Below, piece by piece: positions 18,324 through 27,729 of a DNA stretch of 64,000 nucleotides. How positions within the stretch are numbered: position 1 is the first letter of the stretch; every line of letters begins with the position of its first letter. Source of the DNA: DATBAT01 sp963824805 (GTDB lineage Bacteria > Acidobacteriota > Terriglobia > Terriglobales > Acidobacteriaceae); contig CAWGQZ010000047.1 of NCBI GenBank assembly GCA_963824805.1, forward strand, positions 8,492 through 72,491, given 5' to 3'. A program made the translations under genes and the position numbers. The notes below the pieces were generated by a model, which had not been told where the DNA came from, ran no database searches, and worked only from the letters and a program-made list of their open reading frames with translations.

Positions 18324-20495
18324 TCACTTTCGCGCTACCACATCCTCATACAACTCCGGCAACCGCTTGGCGCTCTCTTTCGAATCCCCGAAGCGCGCAC
18401 CCTCATAATGTTCCGTAAATACCGCCACCTTCTTCTGTAAAGGTGGGTCTTCAATGGATGCCAAAAATTCGCGCGGCGTCTGGGCCTCTGACTTCCTCCA
18501 GCCGCGCCTCCCGACCGAAATCGCCATCCGCTCGTACCATAGAGCGGCCGCTAGCCGCGGAGCATCCGCCGGGTGGACCACAAGCCTGCGACGCACCCAG
18601 AACCGTCGAAGCCGGCTGACGTTCACCAGCAACATCAAACAGAGAATTCCCGTCGCAGCGAATATGCCCCATTGCCTCGGGAATGCTCCGACGGAAGTCG
18701 CAAGCTTGCGTGCTTTACTCAACCATCGTCGATAGTGTCCCCGGTACCACTCCTGCGACTGACGGATCCATTGCCGGCCCCCAGCCACAGCTTCCTGTCC
18801 TAATATCTGTTGCTGGCCGGAGTCATAGCTCACGACCCAGTCGCGCCAGAATGATTTGGCAGCGTCCAGATATAGCAAGGCTCGCCTCCACAAGGTTGGA
18901 GCAACCGGCGCTCCCGACGGAGTCGGATCAAAACCAACCCAGCCATACTGCGGAAAGTATCCCTCTACCCAGGCGTGGGCATCGCTGGCGCGAATTACAT
19001 ATTGCGAAGTCAGATCGTTGAATTCCCCGCCATGGAAGCCTGTGACCATCCGGGATGGTATTCCCAGCCCGCGCAGCATGACGGCCATCGCCGAGGCAAA
19101 GTATTCGCAATGCCCTTTCTTTCGAACAAACAAGAACTCTGCAATGGGATCATTGGCTAACGTGCCCGGTAATTCCAGGGTATAGCCGAATTGGGTTCGC
19201 AGATAGCGCTCGATCGCCATTGCCCGTTCATAGTCGGTCCGCGAGCTGGTTGTGATTTGCCGAGCCAGGGCAAGAACTCTAGGATCGAGCCGTGGCAGAC
19301 TCAGGTTCGTCTCTTCCGCCTGCGGGACGTCATAATCCACGGTTTGCGTGGGCGGTGCGGGTTCGAGGTCGGACCAGGCCTCATAGCGGCTGACCGGATG
19401 CGCTCCATCGATGTTGAACACAGCACCGGCCCGGTCAATGGCTACCGCACGGTAGTGACCGCGCAAGACGGAAGCTGTGGGCGCGAGGAAAAAGACATCC
19501 GTACCGATTGGCTCCATCAGCACGCTGTAGTGAATCGATTGCCCGGCGCTTGCCGAGGCTCGCCGCAATGCCGGCCTGCGATCCGGCGGGGCCACAGAGA
19601 AGTCTCCGCCCGGGGTGTGAGGAGCGATGTGGCGCGATTGCGGATTCGACCACCTTCTGCCATTGAAATTGCTTAGCGATACTCCGCGCCACTTCAAATC
19701 GTGACTTCCGCCATCGTCCCCTTCGATGCGAATGTGCATCACTACCGCACGCGATTGCTGAATCTGGCCAATGCCTCCGAGTTCGACCTGGTCGCTGAAT
19801 CCAGTTTCGATGGTGCTCTTATGAGCAAAGGCTCCGAGGTAGCTGCCCGAAATCCGGGGCAATACGAAGAAAATCGCTGCGGCCACCAAAAGAATCGCAA
19901 ATACGATGATTGGCGATAGCTTGCTGAGCGAGGCCAACATTTGCTTTTGTGCAGGCTCTTGGCCCGAATTGGTTGGCTCGATCGTGGCCCTGGACGCAGT
20001 GCGCTTCATCTCGACTAACATCACCGTGCTCACCGCGACCAGCAAAAACAATGAAAACGCAACCAGGAAAATGCTGTCTACGGTGAGGATGGCGGCCGCC
20101 AGCACCAGCAGAAACGCAATCAATGAAAGGAAGTAGTAGTCGCGGTCCTTCCGCGCCGAGTACAGGCGCACCACCATCACAAACACCACTAGGTGGACAG
20201 TTGCAGTCACAAAACTTCCGGAGATCAGGAAGAAATCACCTAGATAGAACGCGACATAGCCCAGAGTCAGAAAGGTAGTCCACGACTCGGGAATCAGCAA
20301 AGACTGATTGGTAGCCAATCCGTAGCCCCGCAACAAGAGTGCACTACCAGCGAACAAAACTGTAACGACGTCCAACTGTTGCGTGGAAGCTAGCGTCCCA
20401 AAGCCAATCGCCACCAGAAGATGTACAGATATCTCGAAGTATCGCTGAATGCCGCCGGAAATCGTCGCGGTGCGGATGGTGGGCGCCGAAGCCAT
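18324..20495 (-). CDS. TgpA-like membrane transglutaminase
   Basis: The 723-residue protein starts with about six membrane helices (DUF3488-type). A periplasmic transglutaminase-like core follows, with catalytic Cys in KKGHCEYFASAMAVML, His in SDAHAWVEGYF and Asp in WVGFDPTPSG. There is one more membrane helix near residue 610, then a C-terminal DUF4129-like domain ending REFLASIEDP...YEDVVARK. In Pseudomonas TgpA is essential; the substrate is unknown. The MoxR ATPase and DUF58 genes that usually accompany it are not next to it here, so it is orphaned from its common cluster. Confidence 0.88.
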   Translation of the reverse strand: MASAPTIRTATISGGIQRYFEISVHLLVAIGFGTLASTQQLDVVTVLFAGSALLLRGYGLATNQSLLIPESWTTFLTLGYVAFYLGDFFLISGSFVTATVHLVVFVMVVRLYSARKDRDYYFLSLIAFLLVLAAAILTVDSIFLVAFSLFLLVAVSTVMLVEMKRTASRATIEPTNSGQEPAQKQMLASLSKLSPIIVFAILLVAAAIFFVLPRISGSYLGAFAHKSTIETGFSDQVELGGIGQIQQSRAVVMHIRIEGDDGGSHDLKWRGVSLSNFNGRRWSNPQSRHIAPHTPGGDFSVAPPDRRPALRRASASAGQSIHYSVLMEPIGTDVFFLAPTASVLRGHYRAVAIDRAGAVFNIDGAHPVSRYEAWSDLEPAPPTQTVDYDVPQAEETNLSLPRLDPRVLALARQITTSSRTDYERAMAIERYLRTQFGYTLELPGTLANDPIAEFLFVRKKGHCEYFASAMAVMLRGLGIPSRMVTGFHGGEFNDLTSQYVIRASDAHAWVEGYFPQYGWVGFDPTPSGAPVAPTLWRRALLYLDAAKSFWRDWVVSYDSGQQQILGQEAVAGGRQWIRQSQEWYRGHYRRWLSKARKLATSVGAFPRQWGIFAATGILCLMLLVNVSRLRRFWVRRRLVVHPADAPRLAAALWYERMAISVGRRGWRKSEAQTPREFLASIEDPPLQKKVAVFTEHYEGARFGDSKESAKRLPELYEDVVARK

Positions 20496-20613
20496 AACCC
20501 TATTGTTTGCGATTTAGGAGAAGAATGGAAGGGTACCATTGTCAGCAGGGGAGCCAGCATCTTGCCCCATAGCTCCAACCGAACTGTTGTTGCGGGCCCT
20601 GCGAATCATCAAA

Positions 20614-20645
20614 AGAAAGGCAGCCTGTAAGCAGGCTGCCTTTCT
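20614..20645 (-). terminator. Rho-independent terminator for the beta-barrel gene
   Basis: Perfect 14-base stem (AGAAAGGCAGCCTG at 20614-20627 with 20632-20645) and a four-base loop. Read on the reverse strand it ends in TTTCTTTT. It lies 16 bases beyond the stop of the barrel protein gene. Confidence 0.85.
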
Positions 20646-20661
20646 AACCAGCGATTTCCCG

Positions 20662-21252
20662 TCAGAACCGGAAATGGGGCCCGAAGGTGACGCGCAGATT
20701 GTGCCGGGCACCATCATCGAAGTAAATCTCGTCGCCTACGTCCAGTCGCAGCCCGACCGGGCCCAGGAAGCCTTCGACACCAGCGCCTGGATAAAGTGCA
20801 AACTTGGTGTCGCCGCTGGTCACCCCACCCAGAGCGCCCTGAAAACCGCTGCTGGCATTTTGATCAGAGACGCTGAAGTTAACAAAACCAACTTTGCCGG
20901 TCACGAACACCCGGAATGCTGAAGACCGTCCTGCCTGGAAACGCGGTCCAAAGAGGGCATGCAGAGGACGCAGGCCGACATTCACAAACTGGGTGGTCAC
21001 GCCGTTGGAGAAGGTACTGGTGAAATTGCGCTTAAAATCATAGGCCATCTCAGCTTCCAGGGCCACGTTGGGGTGGACATTGAAAGAAGCACGGCCGCCA
21101 ATGCCGACAAAGTTGATATCAGGTGTAGTGCGATCCAGCCGAAAATAGTCCGCGAATACCCCGACCTCGCCGTGGTCATAAGTCTGTGCCATCACCATGG
21201 AAGGCATGGCGAAGCAGAAGCCGATTAGAGCCATTAAAAGACTGCGTCTCAT
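20662..21252 (-). CDS. Predicted outer-membrane beta-barrel protein (OmpA/OprF-type 8-strand fold)
   Basis: The start at 21252 is set by AAGGAG about 11 bases upstream; a longer frame exists but lacks a site. The signal peptide is LLMALIGFCFAMPSMVMA. Strands such as GGRASFNVHPNVALEAEMAYDF, GLRPLHALFGPRFQ and VGLRLDVGDEIYF alternate as in small barrels. The protein ends NLRVTFGPHFRF, with the terminal Phe of Bam substrates. Such 190-residue barrels are common in Acidobacteriota and are usually annotated as porin family without known function. Confidence 0.75.
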   Translation of the reverse strand: MRRSLLMALIGFCFAMPSMVMAQTYDHGEVGVFADYFRLDRTTPDINFVGIGGRASFNVHPNVALEAEMAYDFKRNFTSTFSNGVTTQFVNVGLRPLHALFGPRFQAGRSSAFRVFVTGKVGFVNFSVSDQNASSGFQGALGGVTSGDTKFALYPGAGVEGFLGPVGLRLDVGDEIYFDDGARHNLRVTFGPHFRF

Positions 21253-21746
21253 ACGATTGCTTTTCTCCTTAAAATTTCCTGGTGCCTGCGGTTCAGCCGC
21301 CGGCAGCAAGACGTGTGACTCATAAGTACCCCAAACGGGCGGTTGGATGCCCTCCCAAGGGCTATGGTTGGTATGATTTGAGGGGATGCGATTGACCGCA
21401 AGGATTCTCTTGATATTTATGAATCTAAGCCCTTTATCGGATCATCTACCCAGCCGGCAGGAGGCAGTTTTAGGAAATGTCAGCGGCGGTTGCGCGGCCC
21501 ACACAACTGCTGTGGCGAAGTCGGGTTATAGGGTAATTGGGAAGTGCTTGGATGCGGAATCAGATCGGAATTCTGGGCTCAGACGACATTTTAGAGTTAC
21601 CATTGGGGCGGGCCGGGTTTGGCGGGTAGTGCCAATCTGGTCTGATAGCCTCGTCCAGCGAACTTTACAGACGCGAATCGCTGCAAATCTGTACAACGAA
21701 ATAATGTTAGGCCCGCATCAGACTAGGTGCGGCCTGAAAAGGCCAG
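21253..21746. other. Intergenic region with no convincing gene
   Basis: Between the divergent barrel gene and the ECF sigma factor. I see no credible coding frame or RNA gene. A short GGCC-TGAAAA-GGCC hairpin (21731-21744) ends just before the sigma factor TTG start and might influence its translation. Promoters for both genes must lie here, but I could not name them with confidence. Confidence 0.5.
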
Positions 21747-22361
21747 TTGACGACCGCTAGAAAACTAAAGAGCAAAGACCTCAACGAAGCCGAGGCCATT
21801 GAGCGGGCCAAGCAAGGAGACGCGGAAGCGTTTGAAACCTTGTACGACCTGCACCGGCGCCGGGTGTATTCGTTGTGCTTGCGAATGACGGCCAATACGG
21901 CGGAAGCCGAGGACCTGACCCAGGAAGCTTTCTTGCAGTTGTTCCGCAAGATCGGAACGTTTCGCGGGGAGTCGGCATTTTCAACCTGGCTGCATCGCAT
22001 GGCAGTCAATGTAGTGCTCATGCGGTTGCGCAAAAAGGGCCTGCCGCTGGTTCCACTGGAAGACACGGTGGAAACCGAAGAAGAAGGGCCGAAGAAGGAA
22101 CTGGGGGCGCCGGACGCGGTGCTGGCCGGTTCGGTGGATCGGATGGAGTTACAACGTGCGGTTGAAGCGTTGCCTCCAGGTTACCGTTCGATTTTTGTAT
22201 TGCACGATGTAGAAGGGTACGAACACAACGAAATTGCCAGTCTGGTTGGTTGTTCGATTGGCAACAGCAAGTCGCAATTGCACAAAGCGCGCATGAAATT
22301 GCGTGAGCTCCTGAAGACGAGCAGAGCCGAAAAGGCCATAAAGCCGTGGGGAGCAAAGTGA
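21747..22361 (+). CDS. ECF-family RNA polymerase sigma factor
   Basis: Sigma-70 region 2 is visible as GDAEAFETLYDLHRRRVYSL, TANTAEAEDLTQEAFLQLFR and FSTWLHRMAVNVVL. Region 4 is ALPPGYRSIFVLHDVEGYEHNEIASLVGCSIGNSKSQLHKAR, a complete helix-turn-helix. At 204 residues it fits the RpoE-like class. The only start in frame is TTG 21747, without a clear ribosome binding site, so the true N-terminus is uncertain. The next gene, 28 bases on, is a zinc-finger anti-sigma factor, so the pair probably forms a membrane-signal response module. Confidence 0.9.
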   Translation: MTTARKLKSKDLNEAEAIERAKQGDAEAFETLYDLHRRRVYSLCLRMTANTAEAEDLTQEAFLQLFRKIGTFRGESAFSTWLHRMAVNVVLMRLRKKGLPLVPLEDTVETEEEGPKKELGAPDAVLAGSVDRMELQRAVEALPPGYRSIFVLHDVEGYEHNEIASLVGCSIGNSKSQLHKARMKLRELLKTSRAEKAIKPWGAK

Positions 22362-22389
22362 CTGAGGGGGCGCTGGGGAGAGAGATAGT

Positions 22390-23038
22390 ATGACCTGTGC
22401 TGATTTTGAGAAGATCTTGCCCGATGTTGTCGAAGGCGTACGCAGTATTGACCAGGAATCCCATCTTAAAGTCCTGCCCAAGCTGCCTGGATCTGGTCGC
22501 AGATTTAGAGCTCATTTTTCGAGAAGCGCGCCAGCTAGAAGGTTTGTACGAGCCCAGCCCGCGCGTCTGGAACTCCATTGAAGCGACCCTGCGGCAAGAG
22601 GGCATCATTCGAGCGCCCAAGCCGGCGCTGGTGCCCCCGTTTCGGAGGTCTTGGGCGTCCGCGTGGATAATGGCCCCGGCCGTCGCGGTAATTCTGTTGG
22701 CAGTAGGCCTCTTCTATCAGCGGCAAAGCCACCTCCAGACCGCCATCCCTAGCGGAGAAGTGATTTCAGCTACTTTGCGCGCCGACAATAACCGCCCGGT
22801 AAGGCCACGGGGCGAGGGCAAGGAAGATCATGGTCTTTTGGAAGCAGTGAACTTCCCTACCCCTGCAGTTCGCGCCACCTATGAAGCCAATCTCAAGGAC
22901 GTGAATGCTTATATCGAGGATGCGGAAGCTTCTGCCAGGCAGAATCCTACCGATGAGGAAGCACAGCAGTCCCTGATGAACGCGTATGAGCAAAAATCGA
23001 TGGTGTATGAAATGGCCTTAGACCGCTCTCAGCCGTAA
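22390..23038 (+). CDS. Zinc-finger (zf-HC2) membrane anti-sigma factor, one frameshift
   Basis: The protein starts TCADFEKILPDVVEG. The zinc motif spans a frame change at the AAA run 22468-22470: removing one A restores SHLKSCPSCLDL, the HxxxCxxC of anti-sigma factors. One transmembrane helix follows (WIMAPAVAVILLAVGLFY), then a periplasmic part with a helical C-terminus. Without correction the gene would be broken exactly in its key motif, which argues for a homopolymer error. It is co-directional with the ECF sigma factor and the DUF4097 gene. Confidence 0.82.
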
Positions 23039-23083
23039 GCGATGGTCATGAACGTCCAAGTGGCAGAAGTTGGGAGAAATCAA

Positions 23084-23932
23084 ATGGAAAGCAGTCAGCG
23101 CGTTGCGAAATTGGCTCTGGTAGCAATCATCGGAGCTGCGACTCTGGCCTCAAGCGAGACGCGCAAGGAATTTCGCTATACCGTAGGACCGAGGGCAAGT
23201 GTATCGGTCATCAATCAGTATGGTCCGATCTCTGTAAAGCCTAGCGGTGGCAATCAGGTATTGGTAACAGCCGTTCTGCACTCCGACAAAGCGGAAATCG
23301 ACCAACGCCAGAACGGAAGCCGCCTAGATATCACCTCCCACCTTCTCCCCGGAGCTGATGCCGACAGTGGACGGGTGGAATACGAAATTTCGGTACCTGC
23401 TGATGCCAGCCTGACGCTCCACTCCAGCACCGGCCCCATCAAGGTGGAAAAGCTTCACGGTGACGTTACTCTGGAAGGCGCCAGCGCCGCCATCGAGGTG
23501 CACGACATTCATGACGCGCATGTCCACGTAAAAACGATGAACGGTCCGGTCACCCTGGGCAACATACGGGACGGACACGTGGAAATTGCCTCTGTCAGCG
23601 GCGACATCAATTTGAGTTCCGTAAGCGGCAGCCTGGTGGAAGTCAGTTCCACGAGTGGCAAGATCCGCTACGACGGTGACTTTGGCGCGGGCGGACGCTA
23701 CTCGCTCTCCAGCCATTCCGGCGACATCGAAGCTATGGCACCCGCCTATGCTTCCATTGACGTGGTCGCTCGATCGGTGAACGGAAGTGTCGAAAACGAT
23801 TTCCCTCTAGAACCCGAACACACCTCTTTCGTGGTCAAGGCAGGGAGTGCCTTTGCAGGTACCCTGGGCAAGGCCGCATCTTCGGTTAAGTTGTTTACTT
23901 TCAGTGGTAAAATCCACCTCAAGAAGCGCTAA
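23084..23932 (+). CDS. DUF4097-type beta-repeat secreted protein
   Basis: GGAG lies 7 bases before this ATG; an earlier ATG at 23042 lacks a site. The signal peptide is LALVAIIGAATLASS. The body is a repetitive parallel beta structure of short turns, such as STGPIKVEKLHGDVTLEG, NGPVTLGNIRDGHVEIA, VSGDINLSSVSGSLVEV and TSGKIRYDG, characteristic of DUF4097 (adhesin-like). It follows the sigma/anti-sigma pair directly and may be its target or a cell-envelope partner. The biochemical role of the family is not known. Confidence 0.82.
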   Translation: MESSQRVAKLALVAIIGAATLASSETRKEFRYTVGPRASVSVINQYGPISVKPSGGNQVLVTAVLHSDKAEIDQRQNGSRLDITSHLLPGADADSGRVEYEISVPADASLTLHSSTGPIKVEKLHGDVTLEGASAAIEVHDIHDAHVHVKTMNGPVTLGNIRDGHVEIASVSGDINLSSVSGSLVEVSSTSGKIRYDGDFGAGGRYSLSSHSGDIEAMAPAYASIDVVARSVNGSVENDFPLEPEHTSFVVKAGSAFAGTLGKAASSVKLFTFSGKIHLKKR

Positions 23933-23940
23933 GACTCTTT

Positions 23941-23960
23941 CGGGCGGCACAAGCCGCCCG
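23941..23960. terminator. GC-rich hairpin after the DUF4097 gene
   Basis: Eight-base perfect stem CGGGCGGC / GCCGCCCG with an ACAA loop. No T-run follows, so termination is only possible, not shown. Confidence 0.3.
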
Positions 23961-23975
23961 GGTTACCCGGCAAGC

Positions 23976-24572
23976 ATGAAATCCCACTCGGGGTCGCGCG
24001 CCGACCTTAAAACGCCTGCACGTCTGTCAGCCTCTCCAGTGCGGGCAGTTTTCCTGGTGGGCTTCATGGGGGCGGGAAAAACCAGCGTGGGAAAGGCACT
24101 ATCCCAAGACTTGGGCTGGCCGTTTGAAGACCTCGACGACCGTTTAGAGAGCCGCGAAGGACGCACGGTGGAACAGATTTTTCGCGAATCCGGGGAACAG
24201 GCGTTCCGGCGGGCAGAGACTGCGGCCTTGCGGGAACTCCTGGATGAGTTGGGACCCGCCCCAAAGATTGTGGCCCTGGGTGGAGGCGCATTCGTTCAGC
24301 CGGAAAACGCAGAATTCCTGGAGCGTGCAGACGTGACTTCGGTCTTTCTCGATGGTCCGGTGGAAGAGCTCTTTAAGCGGTGCCATAAGCAGCCGGTTGA
24401 GCGGCCACTGCGCGGGAATTTGGAACAATTCCAGCAACTCTACCAAGTGAGGCGGCCTCACTATTTGAAAGCGAAATTGCGGATCGATACAGCGTCGAAG
24501 GACGTGGAGGCCGTGGCTGGCGAACTTCGCCGATCCCTCCCAATAGCGCAGGAGACAGGTCATGAGACTTAG
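23976..24572 (+). CDS. aroK: Shikimate kinase
   Basis: Phosphorylates shikimate to shikimate 3-phosphate for aromatic amino acid synthesis. The Walker A motif is GFMGAGKTSVGK, with the shikimate-binding FEDLDDRLESREG (DxD), the FRxxE motif FRESGEQAFRRAE, the GGGAF block and the lid arginine in PVERPLRG. The ATG at 23976 gives 198 residues with an N-terminal tail of about 24 residues before the kinase core. It overlaps the next gene by 11 bases. Confidence 0.92.
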   Translation: MKSHSGSRADLKTPARLSASPVRAVFLVGFMGAGKTSVGKALSQDLGWPFEDLDDRLESREGRTVEQIFRESGEQAFRRAETAALRELLDELGPAPKIVALGGGAFVQPENAEFLERADVTSVFLDGPVEELFKRCHKQPVERPLRGNLEQFQQLYQVRRPHYLKAKLRIDTASKDVEAVAGELRRSLPIAQETGHET

Positions 24573-25302
24573 CAAGCTGATTGCACTCGTCGCGTTCTCG
24601 CTGTTATGGACACTTGGCGCAGCCGCCAAAGAGAAGGACAAACAGCCTGCGGGGGACCTCGTCGACTCCGGTTCGTTCGGCATTTTCCTTAATGACAAGC
24701 GGGTTGCCACTGAAACTTTTTCTGTCCACCAATCGAAGGGTGGCGACAGTACCGCGGTCTCACAGTTCAAGGAAGAAGGTAGCAACAACCCTTCCCAGCG
24801 TTCTGAGATGCAGATGAATACATCGGGCGCCCTGATCCGCTATGAGTGGCACGAGCTGTCCCCCGGAAAGAGCGAGATCGTCCTCGTTCCGAATAACGAA
24901 TTCCTGGTTGAACGCGTGGTGGAAAATCCGGGTGATAAAGCGAAAGAAAAGCCATTCTTGATGCCGAATACCTCGGTAATACTCGACAATAATTTCTTCA
25001 TTCACCGGGAAATTCTGGTGTGGAAGTATATGGCATCGAGTTGTCCGCTGGAGAACGGGCGCATGAAGTGCGGACCGGCTCAATTCGGAGCCATCATTCC
25101 CCAGGAAAGAGACTCGGTCCGGATCAACATAACTCCGGTCTCGCAAGAAAAAGTCACCCTGAACGGTACCCAGCGGGAGTTAGTGCATCTGAGCTTGAAA
25201 GTCGAAGATGCCGATTGGGATCTTTGGCTTGACCCGCAGGATCACTTCAAGCTGATGCGAGTCGGCCGCGTGGGAGAAAACATTCAGATCGTGCGCGACT
25301 AA
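24562..25302 (+). CDS. Secreted protein of unknown function
   Basis: The signal peptide (LIALVAFSLLWTLGAAA) is followed by about 220 residues of predicted beta structure. Features include GSFGIFLNDKRVATETFSV, two cysteines (SSCPLENGRMKCG) that could form a disulfide, and a C-terminal WDLWLDPQDHFKLMRV strand pair. The layout resembles secreted proteins annotated as DUF-only in Acidobacteriota; I do not recognise the family. It overlaps aroK by 11 bases and is followed after 18 bases by a permease gene. Confidence 0.7.
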   Translation: MRLSKLIALVAFSLLWTLGAAAKEKDKQPAGDLVDSGSFGIFLNDKRVATETFSVHQSKGGDSTAVSQFKEEGSNNPSQRSEMQMNTSGALIRYEWHELSPGKSEIVLVPNNEFLVERVVENPGDKAKEKPFLMPNTSVILDNNFFIHREILVWKYMASSCPLENGRMKCGPAQFGAIIPQERDSVRINITPVSQEKVTLNGTQRELVHLSLKVEDADWDLWLDPQDHFKLMRVGRVGENIQIVRD

Positions 25303-25320
25303 GCCCCGAATGACCCGCGA

Positions 25321-26418
25321 ATGATATCTTTCATCGATCTCCGAAGTGTCCGGGTCATTGTCACTATTCTGCTTTTTGCCGTGGCGCTCAGCTTTCTGTA
25401 CGCTGCACGACAGACGTTGATGGCGTTTCTGTTCGCTATCTTCTTTGCCTACCTGATGGATCCCGCGGTTTCCCGAGTCGAACGGCTGGTACGCAGCCGT
25501 GCTCGGGCCGTGGCTGTGATCTACCTGCTTCTGGTGGTCACGCTGGGTACATTTTTTTTCTTTATGGGACCGCAGATCGGCCGCCAGGCACAACACTTGG
25601 GCGCGTCGATTCCTCCTTTGCTGAGAAATATTGGGTCAGGCAACATCGCGAATGACATTGGATTCGAACGTGGCTGGAGCTATGAAACCCGTGATCAGGT
25701 CAGGGTGTTCCTGGCCAGCCACCGCGATACCATGGCGGCGCTTGCCCAGAGCGCCGGGGTCAAGGTTGCCGAAGTGGCCAAACAGGCATGGTTATTGATA
25801 CTGGTCCCGATTTTAGCGGCTTTTTTTCTTAACGATGGCCGCCAGTTCGGCGAAGTTGTACTGACCTTCGCCGGACCGCGCCCGCAGCGCGAATTCGTTG
25901 AGGGCGTCCTGCAGGACCTGAACCAGATGCTGGCCCAGTTCATCCGCGCTCAATTGACCCTCGCCGGACTCTCGATGGTGGCCTACAGCTCCTTCATGGG
26001 GGCCATGCGCGTGCCCAATTCCCTGGTACTGGGTATCGCTGGTGGAATGATGGAATTCATTCCTGTGGTCGGTCCACTGGTTGCTGGAGTCATGATTGTG
26101 GGCGTATCCCTGATCGAGGGATACCGTCACTGGTTCATTCTCCTGATTTTCCTCGGGGTCTGGCGAATCGTGCAGGACTACGTCGTCTCCCCTAGGATTA
26201 TGGGAAAGAGCATGGAATTGCATCCCTTGGCGGCTATTTTCGGAGTACTCGCCGGGGCCGAAATTGGCGGCGTGCTGGGCATCTACCTGTCGATCCCGGT
26301 CATGGCAAGCCTGCGAATCGTATGGCGCCGCTGGCGCCTTTATGCTGAGAAGCGGCGCTTCGGTCCGCTCAATGAGTACATCTTCGGCGAGCCGGCAGGC
26401 CGTAAACTGCCGGGGTAG
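25321..26418 (+). CDS. AI-2E family transporter (PerM-like permease)
   Basis: About eight membrane helices in the family layout: two N-terminal helices with AIFFAYLMDPAVSRVERL, a long soluble insert, the LVPILAAFFLNDG segment, then GMMEFIPVVGPLVAGVMI and WRIVQDYVVSPRIMGKSMELHPLAAIFGVLAGAEIGG. Members of this family move diverse small solutes; the AI-2 label is historical and should not be taken literally. A paralog follows 218 bases downstream. Confidence 0.85.
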   Translation: MISFIDLRSVRVIVTILLFAVALSFLYAARQTLMAFLFAIFFAYLMDPAVSRVERLVRSRARAVAVIYLLLVVTLGTFFFFMGPQIGRQAQHLGASIPPLLRNIGSGNIANDIGFERGWSYETRDQVRVFLASHRDTMAALAQSAGVKVAEVAKQAWLLILVPILAAFFLNDGRQFGEVVLTFAGPRPQREFVEGVLQDLNQMLAQFIRAQLTLAGLSMVAYSSFMGAMRVPNSLVLGIAGGMMEFIPVVGPLVAGVMIVGVSLIEGYRHWFILLIFLGVWRIVQDYVVSPRIMGKSMELHPLAAIFGVLAGAEIGGVLGIYLSIPVMASLRIVWRRWRLYAEKRRFGPLNEYIFGEPAGRKLPG

Positions 26419-26636
26419 CACTTCCCTCAAGCTTGTGCAGCGCTTTGGAAAACTGGGCGCTGTTCGAACCATTCCAAGTCGCCGAGGGACCCTCGAAGCC
26501 ATTCCGGCAAATGACCCGGCGATGCCGCAAGCCCTCTCACGAAGTTAGGCCGGAGGCTCAGTCCTGCATAATCCGGCTAGGGGACCCTGGCGTTGTCTGA
26601 TTTGACAAGTTTGCTTCAAACCCAGAAAGTCACTAG

Positions 26637-27644
26637 ATGGCCGCACGCCACAAGTCGGACATTCTTTTTACCGTTGCGATCCTGGTTGGCCTGGCGTTGA
26701 TTTTTCGGCTGCGCGAAATTCTGCTGCTTATCTATGTAAGCGCGTTGTTTGCTGTGGTAACCACTCCCTTTGTACAACGCGTGCAGAAGCATTTTGGAAA
26801 GCGTCACGTTGGCAAGGGCATCGCCCTGGTGCTGCTGCTGGCCATGGGAGCCACGGTGGCCGCCCTATTCGCATGGTTCGTGCTGCCGCCGATCTTCCGC
26901 GATATTCACCAGCTTGCCAGCGACCTTCCGGATAAAATCTCGCGCCTGCAAGACCGGATTCAAAATATGCCCTGGCTCGACCGGATTAGCCACGAATCAT
27001 GGCAAAAACACTCGGGTGACATAGCCGGAGCGCTGGCCAAGGCGGTCCCAAACCTAGCGGGACTGATTGTTGCTTTCTTCAGTGTTTTGATCATGATTGC
27101 TTACTTTATTCTGGACGGCGAACGCGCTGAGCGCTGGTTCATTTCCATGATGTCGCCGGCCACCGGAGACCGTTTGCACGAGACCATGCTCCGGGCCCGC
27201 GACCGATTGCAGCGCTGGTTGACCGGCCAGCTGTCGCTGATGTTCATCCTTGGCTTTTTAACCTTCGTGGTTTACGGCCTGCTAGGCATCCGATATTTCA
27301 CAGTGCTCGCGGTGTTTACGGGATTGGCCAACATCATTCCGATTATCGGCCCAATTGTTTCCATTGCACTGGCGGTCACCATAGCGGCATTCGATTCCTG
27401 GACCAAAGTCCTCGGCGTACTCATTTTTTATATTACCTACCAGCAACTAGAAAATGCCGTCCTGACTCCGCGAATCATGAAAGCAACCGTGGGATTGCCC
27501 AGCTTAGCGGTAATCATTGCACTGGCAATTGGCGGCGATCTTGGAGGATTTCTCGGCGCGCTGGTAGCAGTTCCTTCGGCGGCTATCGTCTGCGAACTGG
27601 CAGAGGAATACCTCATCAAGCCCTCACGTCGCACCCAAGACTAG
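26637..27644 (+). CDS. AI-2E family transporter, second paralog
   Basis: Same architecture as the upstream gene: FAVVTTPFVQRVQKHFG, FSVLIMIAYFILDGERAE, GLANIIPIIGPIVSIALAV and YITYQQLENAVLTPRIMKATVGLPSLAVIIALAIGGDLGG. The two differ widely in residue sequence, so an ancient duplication or separate acquisition is more likely than a recent copy. The start is an ATG with no strong ribosome binding site. The substrate is unknown. Confidence 0.85.
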   Translation: MAARHKSDILFTVAILVGLALIFRLREILLLIYVSALFAVVTTPFVQRVQKHFGKRHVGKGIALVLLLAMGATVAALFAWFVLPPIFRDIHQLASDLPDKISRLQDRIQNMPWLDRISHESWQKHSGDIAGALAKAVPNLAGLIVAFFSVLIMIAYFILDGERAERWFISMMSPATGDRLHETMLRARDRLQRWLTGQLSLMFILGFLTFVVYGLLGIRYFTVLAVFTGLANIIPIIGPIVSIALAVTIAAFDSWTKVLGVLIFYITYQQLENAVLTPRIMKATVGLPSLAVIIALAIGGDLGGFLGALVAVPSAAIVCELAEEYLIKPSRRTQD

Positions 27645-27729
27645 ACACTCTACTTTGTACAGTCGATAACGAGCACTAGGGTTTCGTCGCTCGCGCAGTG
27701 CGCTGTTGTAAAATTCAAATCCATACACT

